From: Pseudomonadota bacterium
Lineage (GTDB): Bacteria > Pseudomonadota > Alphaproteobacteria > Rhodobacterales > Rhodobacteraceae
Length of the DNA: 64,000 nt
NCBI GenBank assembly: GCA_020161655.1
Contig: JAIUPC010000009.1
Span: forward strand, 1-64,000
Direction: 5' to 3'
In this document: one piece after another, positions 54,734 to 63,017 of the stretch
Numbering within the stretch: position 1 is the first letter of the stretch
Layout: each line of letters begins with the position of its first letter
The notes under the pieces: model-generated
Databases searched by the model: none
What the model was told of the DNA's origin: nothing
What the model saw: the letters and a program-made list of their open reading frames with translations, nothing else
Position numbers and translations under genes: made by a program

Positions 54734-54916
54734 GTCCGCTCCGGTCCGGGTGACAGTCGGTAGAGCTTCGCGTGCCGGAAGGCCTGGATCAAGCCTCCGC
54801 AAGGCAACCCTTTTCTCATGCGTGTTTGCGCCTATATTGTGGGTCCAGTCCGAATGCCCGCGAATCCCCTGCCGATGACCATGGAGTGCCTCGACTTGCC
54901 CTTGCTGCCGCTGACC

Positions 54917-55237
54917 ATGACGGACCGCAAAGACGGCAATGACCCTGACGCCTCGGTCTTGACCAAGACGCGCACCAAGACCCAGCGCCCGCCGCTCTAC
55001 AAGGTGCTTCTGCTGAACGACGATTACACGCCGATGGAATTCGTCGTGCATATCCTGGAACGCTTCTTCGGCATGACCCATGCGCAGGCGTTCGAGGTCA
55101 TGCTTACCGTCCACAAGAAGGGCCTCGCGGTGGTCGGCGTCTTTTCCTTCGAGGTGGCGGAAACTAAGGTGGCGCAGGTGATGGACTTCGCGCGCCGCCA
55201 CCAGCATCCGCTGCAATGCACCATGGAAAAGGAATAG
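54917..55237 (+). CDS. clpS: ATP-dependent Clp protease adaptor ClpS
   Basis: 106 residues with the ClpS core: [27 protein letters not shown] (the DDYTPME acidic pocket that binds N-degrons), [31 protein letters not shown], and a C-terminal PLQCTMEKE. It delivers N-end-rule substrates to ClpA. The start is uncertain: the ATG at 54917 gives family length, but in-frame ATGs at 54875 and 54881 are possible and none has a clear Shine-Dalgarno sequence. clpA is not adjacent. Confidence 0.93.
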   Translation: MTDRKDGNDPDASVLTKTRTKTQRPPLYKVLLLNDDYTPMEFVVHILERFFGMTHAQAFEVMLTVHKKGLAVVGVFSFEVAETKVAQVMDFARRHQHPLQCTMEKE

Positions 55238-55255
55238 GGCCCAAGGGCCCCCGCC

Positions 55256-56251
55256 ATGTCCGCGTCCCGCCTGACCCTTGCGCTTGACGGCGCCCTGCCT
55301 GCTTCGGGTGATATCCTCGTCATCGGGGCGCGGTCGGGCGATGATCTTTCGGTGCTGCCGCGCGAAAGGGTGCGGATCGTGCAGGGCTTCCGCCCCGATC
55401 ACGACGCCTGGGAGGCGCGCGGCTATCGCACCACGCCGGACTTCGCGGGCCTGGCCGAAGCGACTGCGGCGGTGGTTTTCCTTCCCCGCGCCCGTGGCGC
55501 CGCCCGTGATGCGGTGGCAATGGCCGCCGCCCATGTCGTGCCGGGAGGGCCGGTCTGGATCGACGGCCAGAAGACCGACGGTATCGACACCATGCTGAAG
55601 GACATTCGCGCGCGGGCGCCGGTGTCGCCACCCATCGCCAAGGCGCATGGCAAGACTTTCGGCTTCGACCGGCCTGACTGCGAAGTCTTCGCCGACTGGC
55701 GGGCCACCGATCTTTCCCCCGCGCCGGGTTTCGTCACCCGTGCCGGCGTCTTTTCCGCCGAGGCGGTCGATCGCGGCTCCGCGCTCCTCGTCGCGACCTT
55801 GCCGGCGCGGCTCGGGCGCAGGGTTGCTGACTTCGGTGCAGGGTGGGGCTGGCTTTCGGCTGCGATCCTTGCGCGCAGCGAGATCGAGGTGCTTGACCTT
55901 GTCGAGGCCGATCATCTCGCCCTTGCCTGTGCGCGCCGCAACGTCACCGATCCGCGCGCCGCTTTCCACTGGGCCGACGCCACCCGCTTTCGCCCGGCGG
56001 CCCTTTACGATGCCATCGTGACCAACCCGCCCTTCCACACCGGCCGCGCCGCCGAACCGGCGCTTGGCCTTGCTTTCATCACCGCTGCCGCCGACCGGCT
56101 TCACCCTTCCGCTACGCTCTGGCTTGTCGCCAACCGCCATTTGCCATACGAAACGGCTTTGTCGCAGCGCTTCCGCGAGGTTGAGGAGGTTGGCGGCGAC
56201 AACGGGTTCAAGGTTCTGCGTGCCGCGCGCGTATCGCGCCGCCTCGGCTGA
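55256..56251 (+). CDS. RsmC-like class I SAM methyltransferase
   Basis: 331 residues, RsmC size. A degenerate N-terminal domain (~1-150) precedes a C-terminal methyltransferase domain with motif I VADFGAGWGWLSAAIL, acidic motif DLVEAD, and catalytic NPPFHTG. RsmC methylates G1207 of 16S rRNA at N2; the NPPFH motif and two-domain layout support an rRNA guanine-N2 enzyme (RsmC/RlmG group). It lies 18 bp downstream of clpS, so likely cotranscribed. Confidence 0.87.
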   Translation: MSASRLTLALDGALPASGDILVIGARSGDDLSVLPRERVRIVQGFRPDHDAWEARGYRTTPDFAGLAEATAAVVFLPRARGAARDAVAMAAAHVVPGGPVWIDGQKTDGIDTMLKDIRARAPVSPPIAKAHGKTFGFDRPDCEVFADWRATDLSPAPGFVTRAGVFSAEAVDRGSALLVATLPARLGRRVADFGAGWGWLSAAILARSEIEVLDLVEADHLALACARRNVTDPRAAFHWADATRFRPAALYDAIVTNPPFHTGRAAEPALGLAFITAAADRLHPSATLWLVANRHLPYETALSQRFREVEEVGGDNGFKVLRAARVSRRLG

Positions 56252-56306
56252 GAGGCTGAAAATCCACCAACCTGCCCCCATGGGCAGCTTCGGAGATGTA
56301 TCCCCC

Positions 56307-57116
56307 ATGTCGCTTTCCATCGCCGGCAAGACGGCCATCATCACCGGGGCCGCAAGCGGGATCGGTCTCGCCATCGCCCACCATTTCATGGATCGCGGCG
56401 CGAAGGTCATGCTTGCGGATGCCGATGAGGAGCTGCTGGCCGAAGAGATGAAGGTGCTTGGCGGCGACGAAAGCTCGCTCCGGGCCTTCAACTGCGACCT
56501 TTGCCAGAAGCTCGCCGTGGCCAACCTCCTGTCGGCGACGGTGGATGCCTTTGACCGCATCGACATCCTCGTCAACGCCAGCCGCAACTTCATGTTGACC
56601 GATCCCCTGAGCCATGAGGACCAGAGCGTCGAGACCCTGCTGAAACAGAACCTCATGGTGTCGCTGCGCCTGTCGCAGACTGCGGCGAAGCGGATGATCG
56701 CCCAGGCAGAGCGTGACGGGAACGAGGATGGCCCGGTCGGGGCGATCATCAACATCTCGCCCCTGGCCGCCCAGCGCAGTCAGCCGGAGCTTCTGGCCTA
56801 TTCGGTCGCGGGGGCTGCGCTTGAACAGGCGACACGCTCGCTTGCGCTGGCGCTGGCGCCGGAGCGTATCCGCGTCAACGGCATTGCCGTCGGCAGCGTG
56901 CTGACGTCGAGCCTTTATGCGACGCTGAAGGAAAACCCCGACTGGCGCGACGAGATCATCGCGCGGACCCCGCTTGGCCGGATCGCCTCGCCCTCCGAAG
57001 TGGTCGAGACGGCACTTTTCCTCGCCTCGGACGGGTCGAGCTTCATGACCGGCCAGATTCTGACCGTCGACGGCGGGCGCAGCCTTCTCGATCCGGCAGC
57101 GGCCCCCGCCTACTGA
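56307..57116 (+). CDS. SDR-family protein with atypical active site
   Basis: 269 residues, classical SDR length. The cofactor loop TGAASGIG and a downstream DADEE acidic site suggest NAD preference. However the usual NNAG is VNAS, and the catalytic tyrosine motif reads YSVAG, so the Lys of YxxxK is Gly; the C-terminal TGQILTVDGG is normal. The catalytic Lys positions cofactor and lowers the Tyr pKa, so this protein may be a weak enzyme or a binding protein. A start 27 nt upstream (56280) is also possible. It lies 55 bp after the methyltransferase. Confidence 0.83.
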   Translation: MSLSIAGKTAIITGAASGIGLAIAHHFMDRGAKVMLADADEELLAEEMKVLGGDESSLRAFNCDLCQKLAVANLLSATVDAFDRIDILVNASRNFMLTDPLSHEDQSVETLLKQNLMVSLRLSQTAAKRMIAQAERDGNEDGPVGAIINISPLAAQRSQPELLAYSVAGAALEQATRSLALALAPERIRVNGIAVGSVLTSSLYATLKENPDWRDEIIARTPLGRIASPSEVVETALFLASDGSSFMTGQILTVDGGRSLLDPAAAPAY

Positions 57117-57124
57117 GGCGGCCC

Positions 57125-57520
57125 CTACTCGGGATATTGCGCCTTGCAGGCCGCGACCGCGGGGCCAATCCGCTTCGCCAGTGTCGTGCGGCGCTGCGTC
57201 AGCGCGGCGAGCTTTCGTTCCTCAGAAGCGGGATCGACGGCGACCGCGGTGCGCACCGTGCGCTCATAGGGTTCCCAGCACATCGACCGGCTGCTGATAC
57301 CGCCCGGTGTGACGCTGCGGCCCCAGTAGCAGGGCTCATAATCCCAATCCGTCACCCTGTCCTCGCGGTAGCCGTAGCCCCGCGCAAGGTTCGCCCGCGT
57401 CTCGGCGATGAGCGCATCGACCTGCCTGAGTTCCTTGGTGTAGGGGCGGATGCACTGTTCCTGCGGCGTACCGCAGGCGGCGAGGAGGAGCGGCAGGACC
57501 AGAAGGGGGGCAAGCCGCAT
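57125..57520 (-). CDS. putative lipoprotein, paralogue of the adjacent gene
   Basis: 131 residues with a lipoprotein signal (MRLAPLLVLPLLLAAC; lipobox LAAC, so mature N-terminus Cys16). The mature part has CIRPYTKELRQVDALIAETRANLARGYGYRE, a Cys pair region, and a C-terminal helix SEERKLAALTQRRTTLA. Several Cys (CYWG, MCWEP, AACK) could form disulfides. Function unknown. It starts 1 bp after the paralogue's stop with GGAGG 7 nt upstream. It converges on the SDR gene with 8 bp between. Confidence 0.75.
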   Translation of the reverse strand: MRLAPLLVLPLLLAACGTPQEQCIRPYTKELRQVDALIAETRANLARGYGYREDRVTDWDYEPCYWGRSVTPGGISSRSMCWEPYERTVRTAVAVDPASEERKLAALTQRRTTLAKRIGPAVAACKAQYPE

Positions 57521-57521
57521 G

Positions 57522-57926
57522 TCAAATTCCTCCGGCGGGTGCGCAGGCGGCTGACTTGGCGCTCATCTCGGCGATGAGCGCACTGCGCCGGGCTTCGAGT
57601 GCAGCCAGCTTGCGTTCTTCCGCAGCCGCGTCAATCGGCACAGCCGTCTTCCGACGCGACGGATCGCCGCAGACAGAGACACCGACATTGGAATTGATGC
57701 CGCCAAGGCAGAAGTTCACGAAGCCGCCACCGCTGCCATAGGTGGTTTCCTCGCGGTAACCCCGCGCCATGCCGGTGCGGGTGTCGCGGATCAACCTCTC
57801 GACGGTGCGCAATTCGCGCTCCTCATCGCGGGTATCGGCTTTGGGACAGGTGCCGGTGCTGTTCACGCAACCGGACAATACGGCAAGAAGAACGATGACC
57901 GGGGGAAGGGCGCGCAGTGTCAACAT
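57522..57926 (-). CDS. putative lipoprotein, tandem paralogue
   Basis: 134 residues, lipobox LSGC (mature Cys20). It shares the layout of the downstream gene: RELRTVERLIRDTRTGMARGYREE, a mid Cys/Gly segment (FVNFCLGGINSNVGVSVCGDPSRRKTAVPIDAAAEERKLAALEARRSALIAEM split by the mid-region) and a C-terminal Cys. The repeated ARGYxxE and xEERKLAAL elements point to gene duplication. Probably outer-membrane or periplasm anchored; function unknown. Divergent from hemF. Confidence 0.75.
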   Translation of the reverse strand: MLTLRALPPVIVLLAVLSGCVNSTGTCPKADTRDEERELRTVERLIRDTRTGMARGYREETTYGSGGGFVNFCLGGINSNVGVSVCGDPSRRKTAVPIDAAAEERKLAALEARRSALIAEMSAKSAACAPAGGI

Positions 57927-58029
57927 GGTGTTCGACTCATCACAAGGTACGATGCGGCGACTCTACAGCCACTGGCCCAATCCGCCAAATGGAGTCACGC
58001 TGGCAGGGGCGCGGCAAACCTGCTAGGCG

Positions 58030-58947
58030 ATGGTGACGAGCCCGACGGAGGCGCAGGTGAGCCAGGATTGCGAGACCCGGAAACAGCAGGCGGCTGCGTG
58101 GTTCCGCACGCTGCGCGATGAGATCGTCGCGGCATTCGAGGCGCTCGAGGACAGCCAGAAGGGCGGCCCCAACGCCGGCCTTCCTCCGGGCCGGTTCGAG
58201 GTGACGGAGACGCGCCGCGCCTCGGACGATGGTTCGGACGCGGGCGGCGGGCTGATGAGCGTGCTGCGCGGCGGCCGGGTCTTCGAAAAGGTCGGCGTCA
58301 ATGTCTCGACCGTCCACGGCACGCTTGGCCCCCGGGCGCAGGCGGCGATGGCGGCGCGCGGCGTGCCGGGCATGGCCGAGGACCCGCGCTTCTGGGCTTC
58401 GGGCATCAGCCTGGTCGCCCATATGCAGAACCCCCATGCCCCCGCCGTCCACATGAACACGCGGATGTTCTGGACGCCCCATGCCTGGTGGTTCGGCGGC
58501 GGCGCCGACCTCAACCCCTGCATCGAATACCCTGAGGATACCGCGCATTTCCACGCCACGCTGGAAGCCGCCTGCGACCCGCATGACCCCAGCTATTACA
58601 CCCGCTTCAGATCCTGGGCCGACGAATATTTCTTCGTGCCGCACCGGGGTCGGGCGCGGGGCGTCGGCGGCATCTTCTACGACGACCTGCACAGCGGTGA
58701 CTGGGACCGGGATTTCGCCTTTACCTGCGATGTCGGCCGCGCCCTTCTGCCCGCCTTCGTGCCGGTGACGGAGCGGCGGCGCAACACGCCCTGGACAGAG
58801 ACGGACCGCGACGCGCAGCTTGTCCACCGTGGTCTTTATGCCGAATACAACCTGGTCTACGACCGCGGCACCAAGTTCGGGCTTGAATCCGGCCATGACG
58901 CCAGCGCCGTGCTGATGAGCTTGCCGCCGCTGGCCAAATGGGTCTGA
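58030..58947 (+). CDS. hemF: oxygen-dependent coproporphyrinogen III oxidase
   Basis: 305 residues, HemF size. Signatures: FEKVGVNVSTVHG, AHMQNPHAPAVHMNTRMF (substrate His region), WWFGGGADLNPCIEY, FFVPHRGRARGVGGIFYDDL and the C-terminal YNLVYDRGTKFGLESGHDASAVLMSLPP. It oxidatively decarboxylates coproporphyrinogen III to protoporphyrinogen IX using O2 in haem synthesis, complementing the haem demand of the nearby cbb3 oxidase. No FNR site is visible in the 103-bp upstream region. Confidence 0.97.
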   Translation: MVTSPTEAQVSQDCETRKQQAAAWFRTLRDEIVAAFEALEDSQKGGPNAGLPPGRFEVTETRRASDDGSDAGGGLMSVLRGGRVFEKVGVNVSTVHGTLGPRAQAAMAARGVPGMAEDPRFWASGISLVAHMQNPHAPAVHMNTRMFWTPHAWWFGGGADLNPCIEYPEDTAHFHATLEAACDPHDPSYYTRFRSWADEYFFVPHRGRARGVGGIFYDDLHSGDWDRDFAFTCDVGRALLPAFVPVTERRRNTPWTETDRDAQLVHRGLYAEYNLVYDRGTKFGLESGHDASAVLMSLPPLAKWV

Positions 58948-58951
58948 CCGG

Positions 58952-59572
58952 ATGCTGCCGGCGGGCCTGTCGGCCTTCGTCCTGACCGCGACGCTGATCG
59001 AGCTGACGCCCGGCCCCAACATGGCCTGGCTGGCGCTTGTCGCCGCGACCGAGGGGCGGCGGCCGGGCTATGCCGCCGTGGCCGGGGTGGCGCTTGGCCT
59101 CGCACTCATCGGCATCGCCGCCGCCTTCGGCCTTGCCGCGCTGATCGCCGCCACGCCCGCATTTTATCAAGGCCTGCGCTGGGGCGGAGTGCTTTACCTT
59201 CTTTGGCTCGCCTGGGACGGCTGGCGCGATGCTGGGGACGGCGCCGGGATTGGCCTCAGCGAAATCACGCTCGCCCGTGCCTTCCGCCGCGGACTTGTCA
59301 CCAATCTTCTCAACCCCAAGGCCGCGATCTTCTATGTCGCGGTCCTGCCGGGCTTCACCGATCCTGGCGCCCCGGTCCTTGACGAAACCCTGATCCTGAC
59401 CGCCGCCTATGTGGCCGTGGCGACGGTGATCCATGCCGCCATCGTCACCCTCGCAGGTTCCGCCAACGCCCTTCTCAGCGATCCCGGTCGCAGCCGCGTG
59501 GTGCGCCGCGCGCTGTCCGCCGCACTGGCGCTTGTGGCGCTGTGGTTCTTCTGGTCAAGCCGCGCGGCCTGA
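58952..59572 (+). CDS. LysE/RhtB-family amino acid exporter
   Basis: 206 residues with six membrane helices. The family signature TPGPNMAWL near the N-terminus and NPKAAIFYVAVLPGF in the middle are clear. Such proteins export amino acids or derivatives such as homoserine, threonine or lysine; the substrate is not predictable. It starts 4 bp after hemF and likely shares its mRNA. It ends 4 bp from the convergent uraH. Confidence 0.92.
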   Translation: MLPAGLSAFVLTATLIELTPGPNMAWLALVAATEGRRPGYAAVAGVALGLALIGIAAAFGLAALIAATPAFYQGLRWGGVLYLLWLAWDGWRDAGDGAGIGLSEITLARAFRRGLVTNLLNPKAAIFYVAVLPGFTDPGAPVLDETLILTAAYVAVATVIHAAIVTLAGSANALLSDPGRSRVVRRALSAALALVALWFFWSSRAA

Positions 59573-59576
59573 GACC

Positions 59577-59936
59577 TCAGCTCCCCCGATAGGTCGAATA
59601 GCCGAAGGGCGAGAGGAGGAGCGGCACATGGTAATGCGCGCCGGCATCCGAGATCCCGAAGCGGATCGGCACTTCTTCAAGGAAGCGCGGGGCCTCCGGC
59701 GCAGCCCCGGTGCGGTCGAGATACTCGCCGGCGTGGAAGACCAGCTCATAGATGCCCGGCGCGAACTCGCCCCTGGGCAGGATCGGTGCGTCGGTCCGCC
59801 CGTCCGCATTCGTGACCATCTCTGCGATCTTGCGCCGCGCGTCGCCGCTGACCTCGTAAAGCGCGATCCGGAGCCCCGCCGCAGGCAGGCCCCGCGCGGT
59901 ATCCAGAACATGTGTCGTCAGATAGCCCTCGGCCAT
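59577..59936 (-). CDS. uraH: 5-hydroxyisourate hydrolase (transthyretin-like)
   Basis: 119 residues. N-terminal [14 protein letters not shown] (catalytic His), Arg in DGRTDAPIL, and the C-terminal [19 protein letters not shown], which is the HIUase signature YRGS tail. It hydrolyses 5-hydroxyisourate, the uricase product, to OHCU. The ATG at 59936 has AGGGGG upstream and starts just before the conserved LTTHVLD; a longer frame lacks support. Divergent from the puuE-uraD fusion, which acts on the next two steps. Confidence 0.96.
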   Translation of the reverse strand: MAEGYLTTHVLDTARGLPAAGLRIALYEVSGDARRKIAEMVTNADGRTDAPILPRGEFAPGIYELVFHAGEYLDRTGAAPEAPRFLEEVPIRFGISDAGAHYHVPLLLSPFGYSTYRGS

Positions 59937-60085
59937 GCCGCGCCCCCTTGTCGCATTCAAAGCCACCTTACCGAGACAGGCGGCAAAGGCGACCGTCGGA
60001 TTTCACGTCAGGTACTTCAGGATTTTCTTGATAATATCTCTGGCAATCGGAAGCTAACCTCATCGCAGCTCCAGAAAGGCCCGGC
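59937..60085. promoter_or_regulatory. divergent promoter region of the ureide cluster
   Basis: 149 bp between uraH and puuE-uraD. It has an AT-rich core near 60015-60045 (TTGATAATATC) that could hold a -10 element. A shared purine-responsive operator would be expected here, but no clear dyad was recognised. Confidence 0.35.
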
Positions 60086-61501
60086 ATGAACCGCTACCCC
60101 CGCAACATGATCGGCTACGGCGCCAACCCGCCCGACGCTCAATGGCCGGGCGGCGCGAAGATCGCCGTCAGCGTTGTCCTCAACTACGAAGAGGGCGGCG
60201 AAAACTGCATCCTGCATGGCGATGCGGCATCGGAAGCCTTCCTCTCCGATATCGCCGGGGCGGCGATGTGGCCCGGCCAGCGCCACTGGAACATGGAATC
60301 GATCTACGACTACGGGGCGCGCGCCGGCTTCTGGCGGCTCCATCGCCTGTTCACCGGCATGGAAATCCCCGTCACTGTCTACGGCGTCGCCACCGCGCTC
60401 GCCCGCTCGCCCGAACAGGTCGCGGCGATGAAATCGGCGGGCTGGGAGATTGCCTCGCACGGTCTGAAATGGGTCGAACACAAGGACATGTCCGAGGAGG
60501 ATGAGCGTCGCCAGATCGCCGAAGCGATCCGCCTACATACCGAGGTCACGGGGTCGCCGCCAACCGGCTGGTATACCGGGCGCTGTTCGGTCAACACGGT
60601 GCGGTTGACGGCGGAGGCGGGCCTCGACTGGGTCTCCGACACCTATGACGACGATCTTCCCTACTGGCTAGAGGCTGGCGACCGCGACCAGCTTGTCATC
60701 CCGTACACGCTCGAAGCCAATGACATGCGCTTCGCCACCGCCCCCGGCTACATCACCGGCGAGCAGTTCTATCAGTATCTGAAGGACGCTTTCGATGTCC
60801 TCTATGCCGAAGGGCAGGCGGGCGCGGCCAAGATGATGTCGGTCGGCCTTCATTGCCGCCTGATCGGCAGGCCCGGCAAGCTGGCTGGCCTGAAGCGCTT
60901 CCTCGACTATGCGAAGGGGCATGAGGGCGTCTGGTTCCCGCGCCGGCTCGACATCGCCCGGCACTGGGCCGAAACCCATCCACCGCGCCGCCACGACCGG
61001 CCGAGCCTGATGGACAAGGCTGGCTTCACCGCCCGCTTCGGCGGCGTTTTCGAACATTCCCCCTGGATCGCCGAACGCGCCTGGGCGCTGGAACTTGGTC
61101 CGGCGCATGACACGGCGGGGGGTCTTCAGAATGCCCTCGCCCGGATCTTCCGCACCGCGAGCCGCGCCGAACGCTTGGGGGTCCTCACCGCCCATCCCGA
61201 CCTTGCCGGCAAGCTCGCCCAGGCGAAACGGCTGACGGCAAGCTCCACCGCCGAACAGGCCTCCGCCGGGCTCGACGCGCTGACCGATGCCGAACGGACC
61301 GAGTTCACCGAGCTCAACAACGCCTATGTCGCGCGCCACGGCTTTCCCTTCATCATCGCCGTCCGCGACAACACCAAGGCCACGATCCTTGACGCATTCC
61401 GCCGCCGGCTTGAGCAGGACAACGAGACCGAGTTCCATGAGGCCTGCGCCCAGGTCGAACGGATCGCCGCCCTGCGTCTCACCAACATGCTCCCCCGATG
61501 A
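60086..61501 (+). CDS. bifunctional allantoinase (PuuE) / OHCU decarboxylase (UraD) fusion
   Basis: 471 residues with two domains. Residues ~1-300 are a polysaccharide-deacetylase-like PuuE allantoinase (VSVVLNYEEGGE, SIYDYGARAGFWRL, EIASHGLKW, TGRCSVNTVRL, GLHCRLIGRPGK). Residues ~312-471 are UraD (FTARFGGVFEHSPWIAERAW with the catalytic His, AHPDLAGKLA, EFTELNNAYVARHGFPFIIAV). UraD makes (S)-allantoin from OHCU and PuuE opens it to allantoate. The fusion joins two non-homologous consecutive enzymes. Its stop overlaps an alternative start of the next gene. Confidence 0.94.
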   Translation: MNRYPRNMIGYGANPPDAQWPGGAKIAVSVVLNYEEGGENCILHGDAASEAFLSDIAGAAMWPGQRHWNMESIYDYGARAGFWRLHRLFTGMEIPVTVYGVATALARSPEQVAAMKSAGWEIASHGLKWVEHKDMSEEDERRQIAEAIRLHTEVTGSPPTGWYTGRCSVNTVRLTAEAGLDWVSDTYDDDLPYWLEAGDRDQLVIPYTLEANDMRFATAPGYITGEQFYQYLKDAFDVLYAEGQAGAAKMMSVGLHCRLIGRPGKLAGLKRFLDYAKGHEGVWFPRRLDIARHWAETHPPRRHDRPSLMDKAGFTARFGGVFEHSPWIAERAWALELGPAHDTAGGLQNALARIFRTASRAERLGVLTAHPDLAGKLAQAKRLTASSTAEQASAGLDALTDAERTEFTELNNAYVARHGFPFIIAVRDNTKATILDAFRRRLEQDNETEFHEACAQVERIAALRLTNMLPR

Positions 61502-61512
61502 AGGATGCCGCC

Positions 61513-62361
61513 ATGACCCGCGCCCCGAACCGCTACTACGCCCCACCGGGCGGCCTGCCGCCGCAGACCGCGCTGATGACCGGTCGCGCCATCTTCACCG
61601 ATGCCTATTGCTTCATTCCGAAGGGCTGTTTTTCCGACATCGTGACAAGCGTCCTGCCCGGGTGGACCAACACCCGCATGTGGCTGATCGCGCGGCCGAT
61701 GTCGGGCTTTTCGGAAACCTTCAGCCAGTACGTGATGGAGGTCGGGCCGAAAGGCGGCTCCGATGCGCCGGAACCCGAAGCCGGCGCCGAAGGCGTGATT
61801 TTCGTCACCGAGGGCGAATTGTGGCTCAGCCTCGACGGGCAGGAACATGACCTCGGCCCCGGCGGCTATGCCTATATCCCGGCTGGCGCGCGCTGGCGCC
61901 TGAAGAACGCGAAAAAGCAGCCCGCCCGCTTCCACTGGGTCCGCAAACTCTACGAACCCGCCCCGGGCGTCGCGGCCCCCGAGGCCTTCGTCACCTCGGA
62001 TCAGGACCTGAGCCCCATCGCCATGCCTGATACAGAAGGGCGCTGGGCCACCACGCGCTTCGTCGAACCCGACGACCTCCGCCACGACATGCATGTGAAC
62101 ATCGTCACCTTCCAGCCCGGCGGCGTCATTCCCTTCGAGGAAACCCATGTGATGGAACATGGGCTCTACGTCCTTGAAGGCAAGGCGGTCTACAAGCTCA
62201 ACCAGGACTGGGTGGAGGTCGAGGCCGGCGATTTCATGTGGCTCCGCGCATATTGCCCGCAGGCCTGCTACGCCGCCGGACCGGGCTGCTTCCGCTACCT
62301 CCTCTACAAGGACGTGAACCGCCACGCGAAACTCCGGGGCACCGGCGCCTTCGGCCGCTAG
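61513..62361 (+). CDS. (S)-ureidoglycine aminohydrolase-like bicupin
   Basis: 282 residues from the ATG at 61513, with AAGGA 7 nt upstream; an ATG at 61498 overlapping the previous stop is an alternative. Two cupin domains: YVMEVGPKGGS/GVIFVTEGELWLSLDGQEHDLGPGGYAYIPAGARW and FQPGGVIPFEETHVMEHGLYVLEGKAVYKLN. The second has the Glu/His/Gln-type Mn site expected for UGHY. It converts ureidoglycine from allantoate into ureidoglycolate and ammonia. Position between puuE-uraD and allA supports this. Confidence 0.9.
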   Translation: MTRAPNRYYAPPGGLPPQTALMTGRAIFTDAYCFIPKGCFSDIVTSVLPGWTNTRMWLIARPMSGFSETFSQYVMEVGPKGGSDAPEPEAGAEGVIFVTEGELWLSLDGQEHDLGPGGYAYIPAGARWRLKNAKKQPARFHWVRKLYEPAPGVAAPEAFVTSDQDLSPIAMPDTEGRWATTRFVEPDDLRHDMHVNIVTFQPGGVIPFEETHVMEHGLYVLEGKAVYKLNQDWVEVEAGDFMWLRAYCPQACYAAGPGCFRYLLYKDVNRHAKLRGTGAFGR

Positions 62362-62434
62362 CGCTTCTTCGTTGTCCAAATACCCCACGGGGGTCCGGGG
62401 GTGTGAAACCCCCGGCTTCGGCCAAAGGACTAGA

Positions 62435-62878
62435 ATGCGCCAGACCGTCCAAGCCCTGCCGCTCACTCCAGCCGCCTTCGCCCCCTTCGGCGACGTGCTT
62501 GACGCCACGGGTGACTTCCGTCTCATCAACGAAGGCCTCTGCCGGCGCCATCACGACCGCGCCCGGCTCGATTTCGGCACCGGCCACGCCGGCATCTCGG
62601 TCTTCAGCGCCGAGCCCCGGGCGCTCCCCCATGACGTCGACCTTGTGGAGCGTCACCCCGAAGGCAGCCAGGCTTTCCTGCCGATGACGGAACACCCCTT
62701 CCTCGTCATCGTCGCACCGGACGAGGGCGGCAGGCCCGGCACGCCGCAGGCCTTCCTGACCGCACCGGGACAGGGCATCAACCTTCATCGCGGCACCTGG
62801 CACGGCGTCCTGACGCCGCTCGCCGCCCCCGGTCTTTTCGCCGTAATCGACCGTATCGGCGACGGCCCGAACCTTTAG
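62435..62878 (+). CDS. allA: ureidoglycolate lyase
   Basis: 147 residues. Family motifs: LTPAAFAPFGDVLDA near the start, ISVFSAEPRALPHDVDLVERHPEGSQAFLPM, FLVIVAPDEGG, and a C-terminal INLHRGTWHGVLTPL. It splits ureidoglycolate into glyoxylate and urea, finishing ureide breakdown. AAAGGA lies 7 nt before the ATG at 62435; an in-frame start at 62372 lies ahead of it. The 73-bp gap after the aminohydrolase gene has no terminator. Confidence 0.95.
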   Translation: MRQTVQALPLTPAAFAPFGDVLDATGDFRLINEGLCRRHHDRARLDFGTGHAGISVFSAEPRALPHDVDLVERHPEGSQAFLPMTEHPFLVIVAPDEGGRPGTPQAFLTAPGQGINLHRGTWHGVLTPLAAPGLFAVIDRIGDGPNL

Positions 62879-62950
62879 GAATTCCGCTACCCGACCCCTT
62901 GGCGCGTGACGGCGCCGGGAACCGCCTGAGGGCGTCCCGACCTAACCGGA

Positions 62951-62973
62951 CCGCGGCCAAGGGGCTGCCGCGG
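62951..62973. repeat. hairpin upstream of the purine permease gene
   Basis: CCGCGGC and GCCGCGG (7 bp) with a 9-nt loop, 45 bp before the permease start and 73 bp after allA. No U-run; it may separate allA from the permease gene or shape its leader. Confidence 0.35.
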
Positions 62974-63017
62974 AGACGGCGCGAAAAAGAACGGCCCCCG
63001 GGGAAAAGGAAATGACC

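Noticed and set aside
54026-56755. 909-codon minus-strand frame ending in the HAD hydrolase
   Set aside because: Its upstream two thirds lie opposite clpS and the methyltransferase gene, which have clear family motifs; motif I of the HAD protein fixes the start at 54733.
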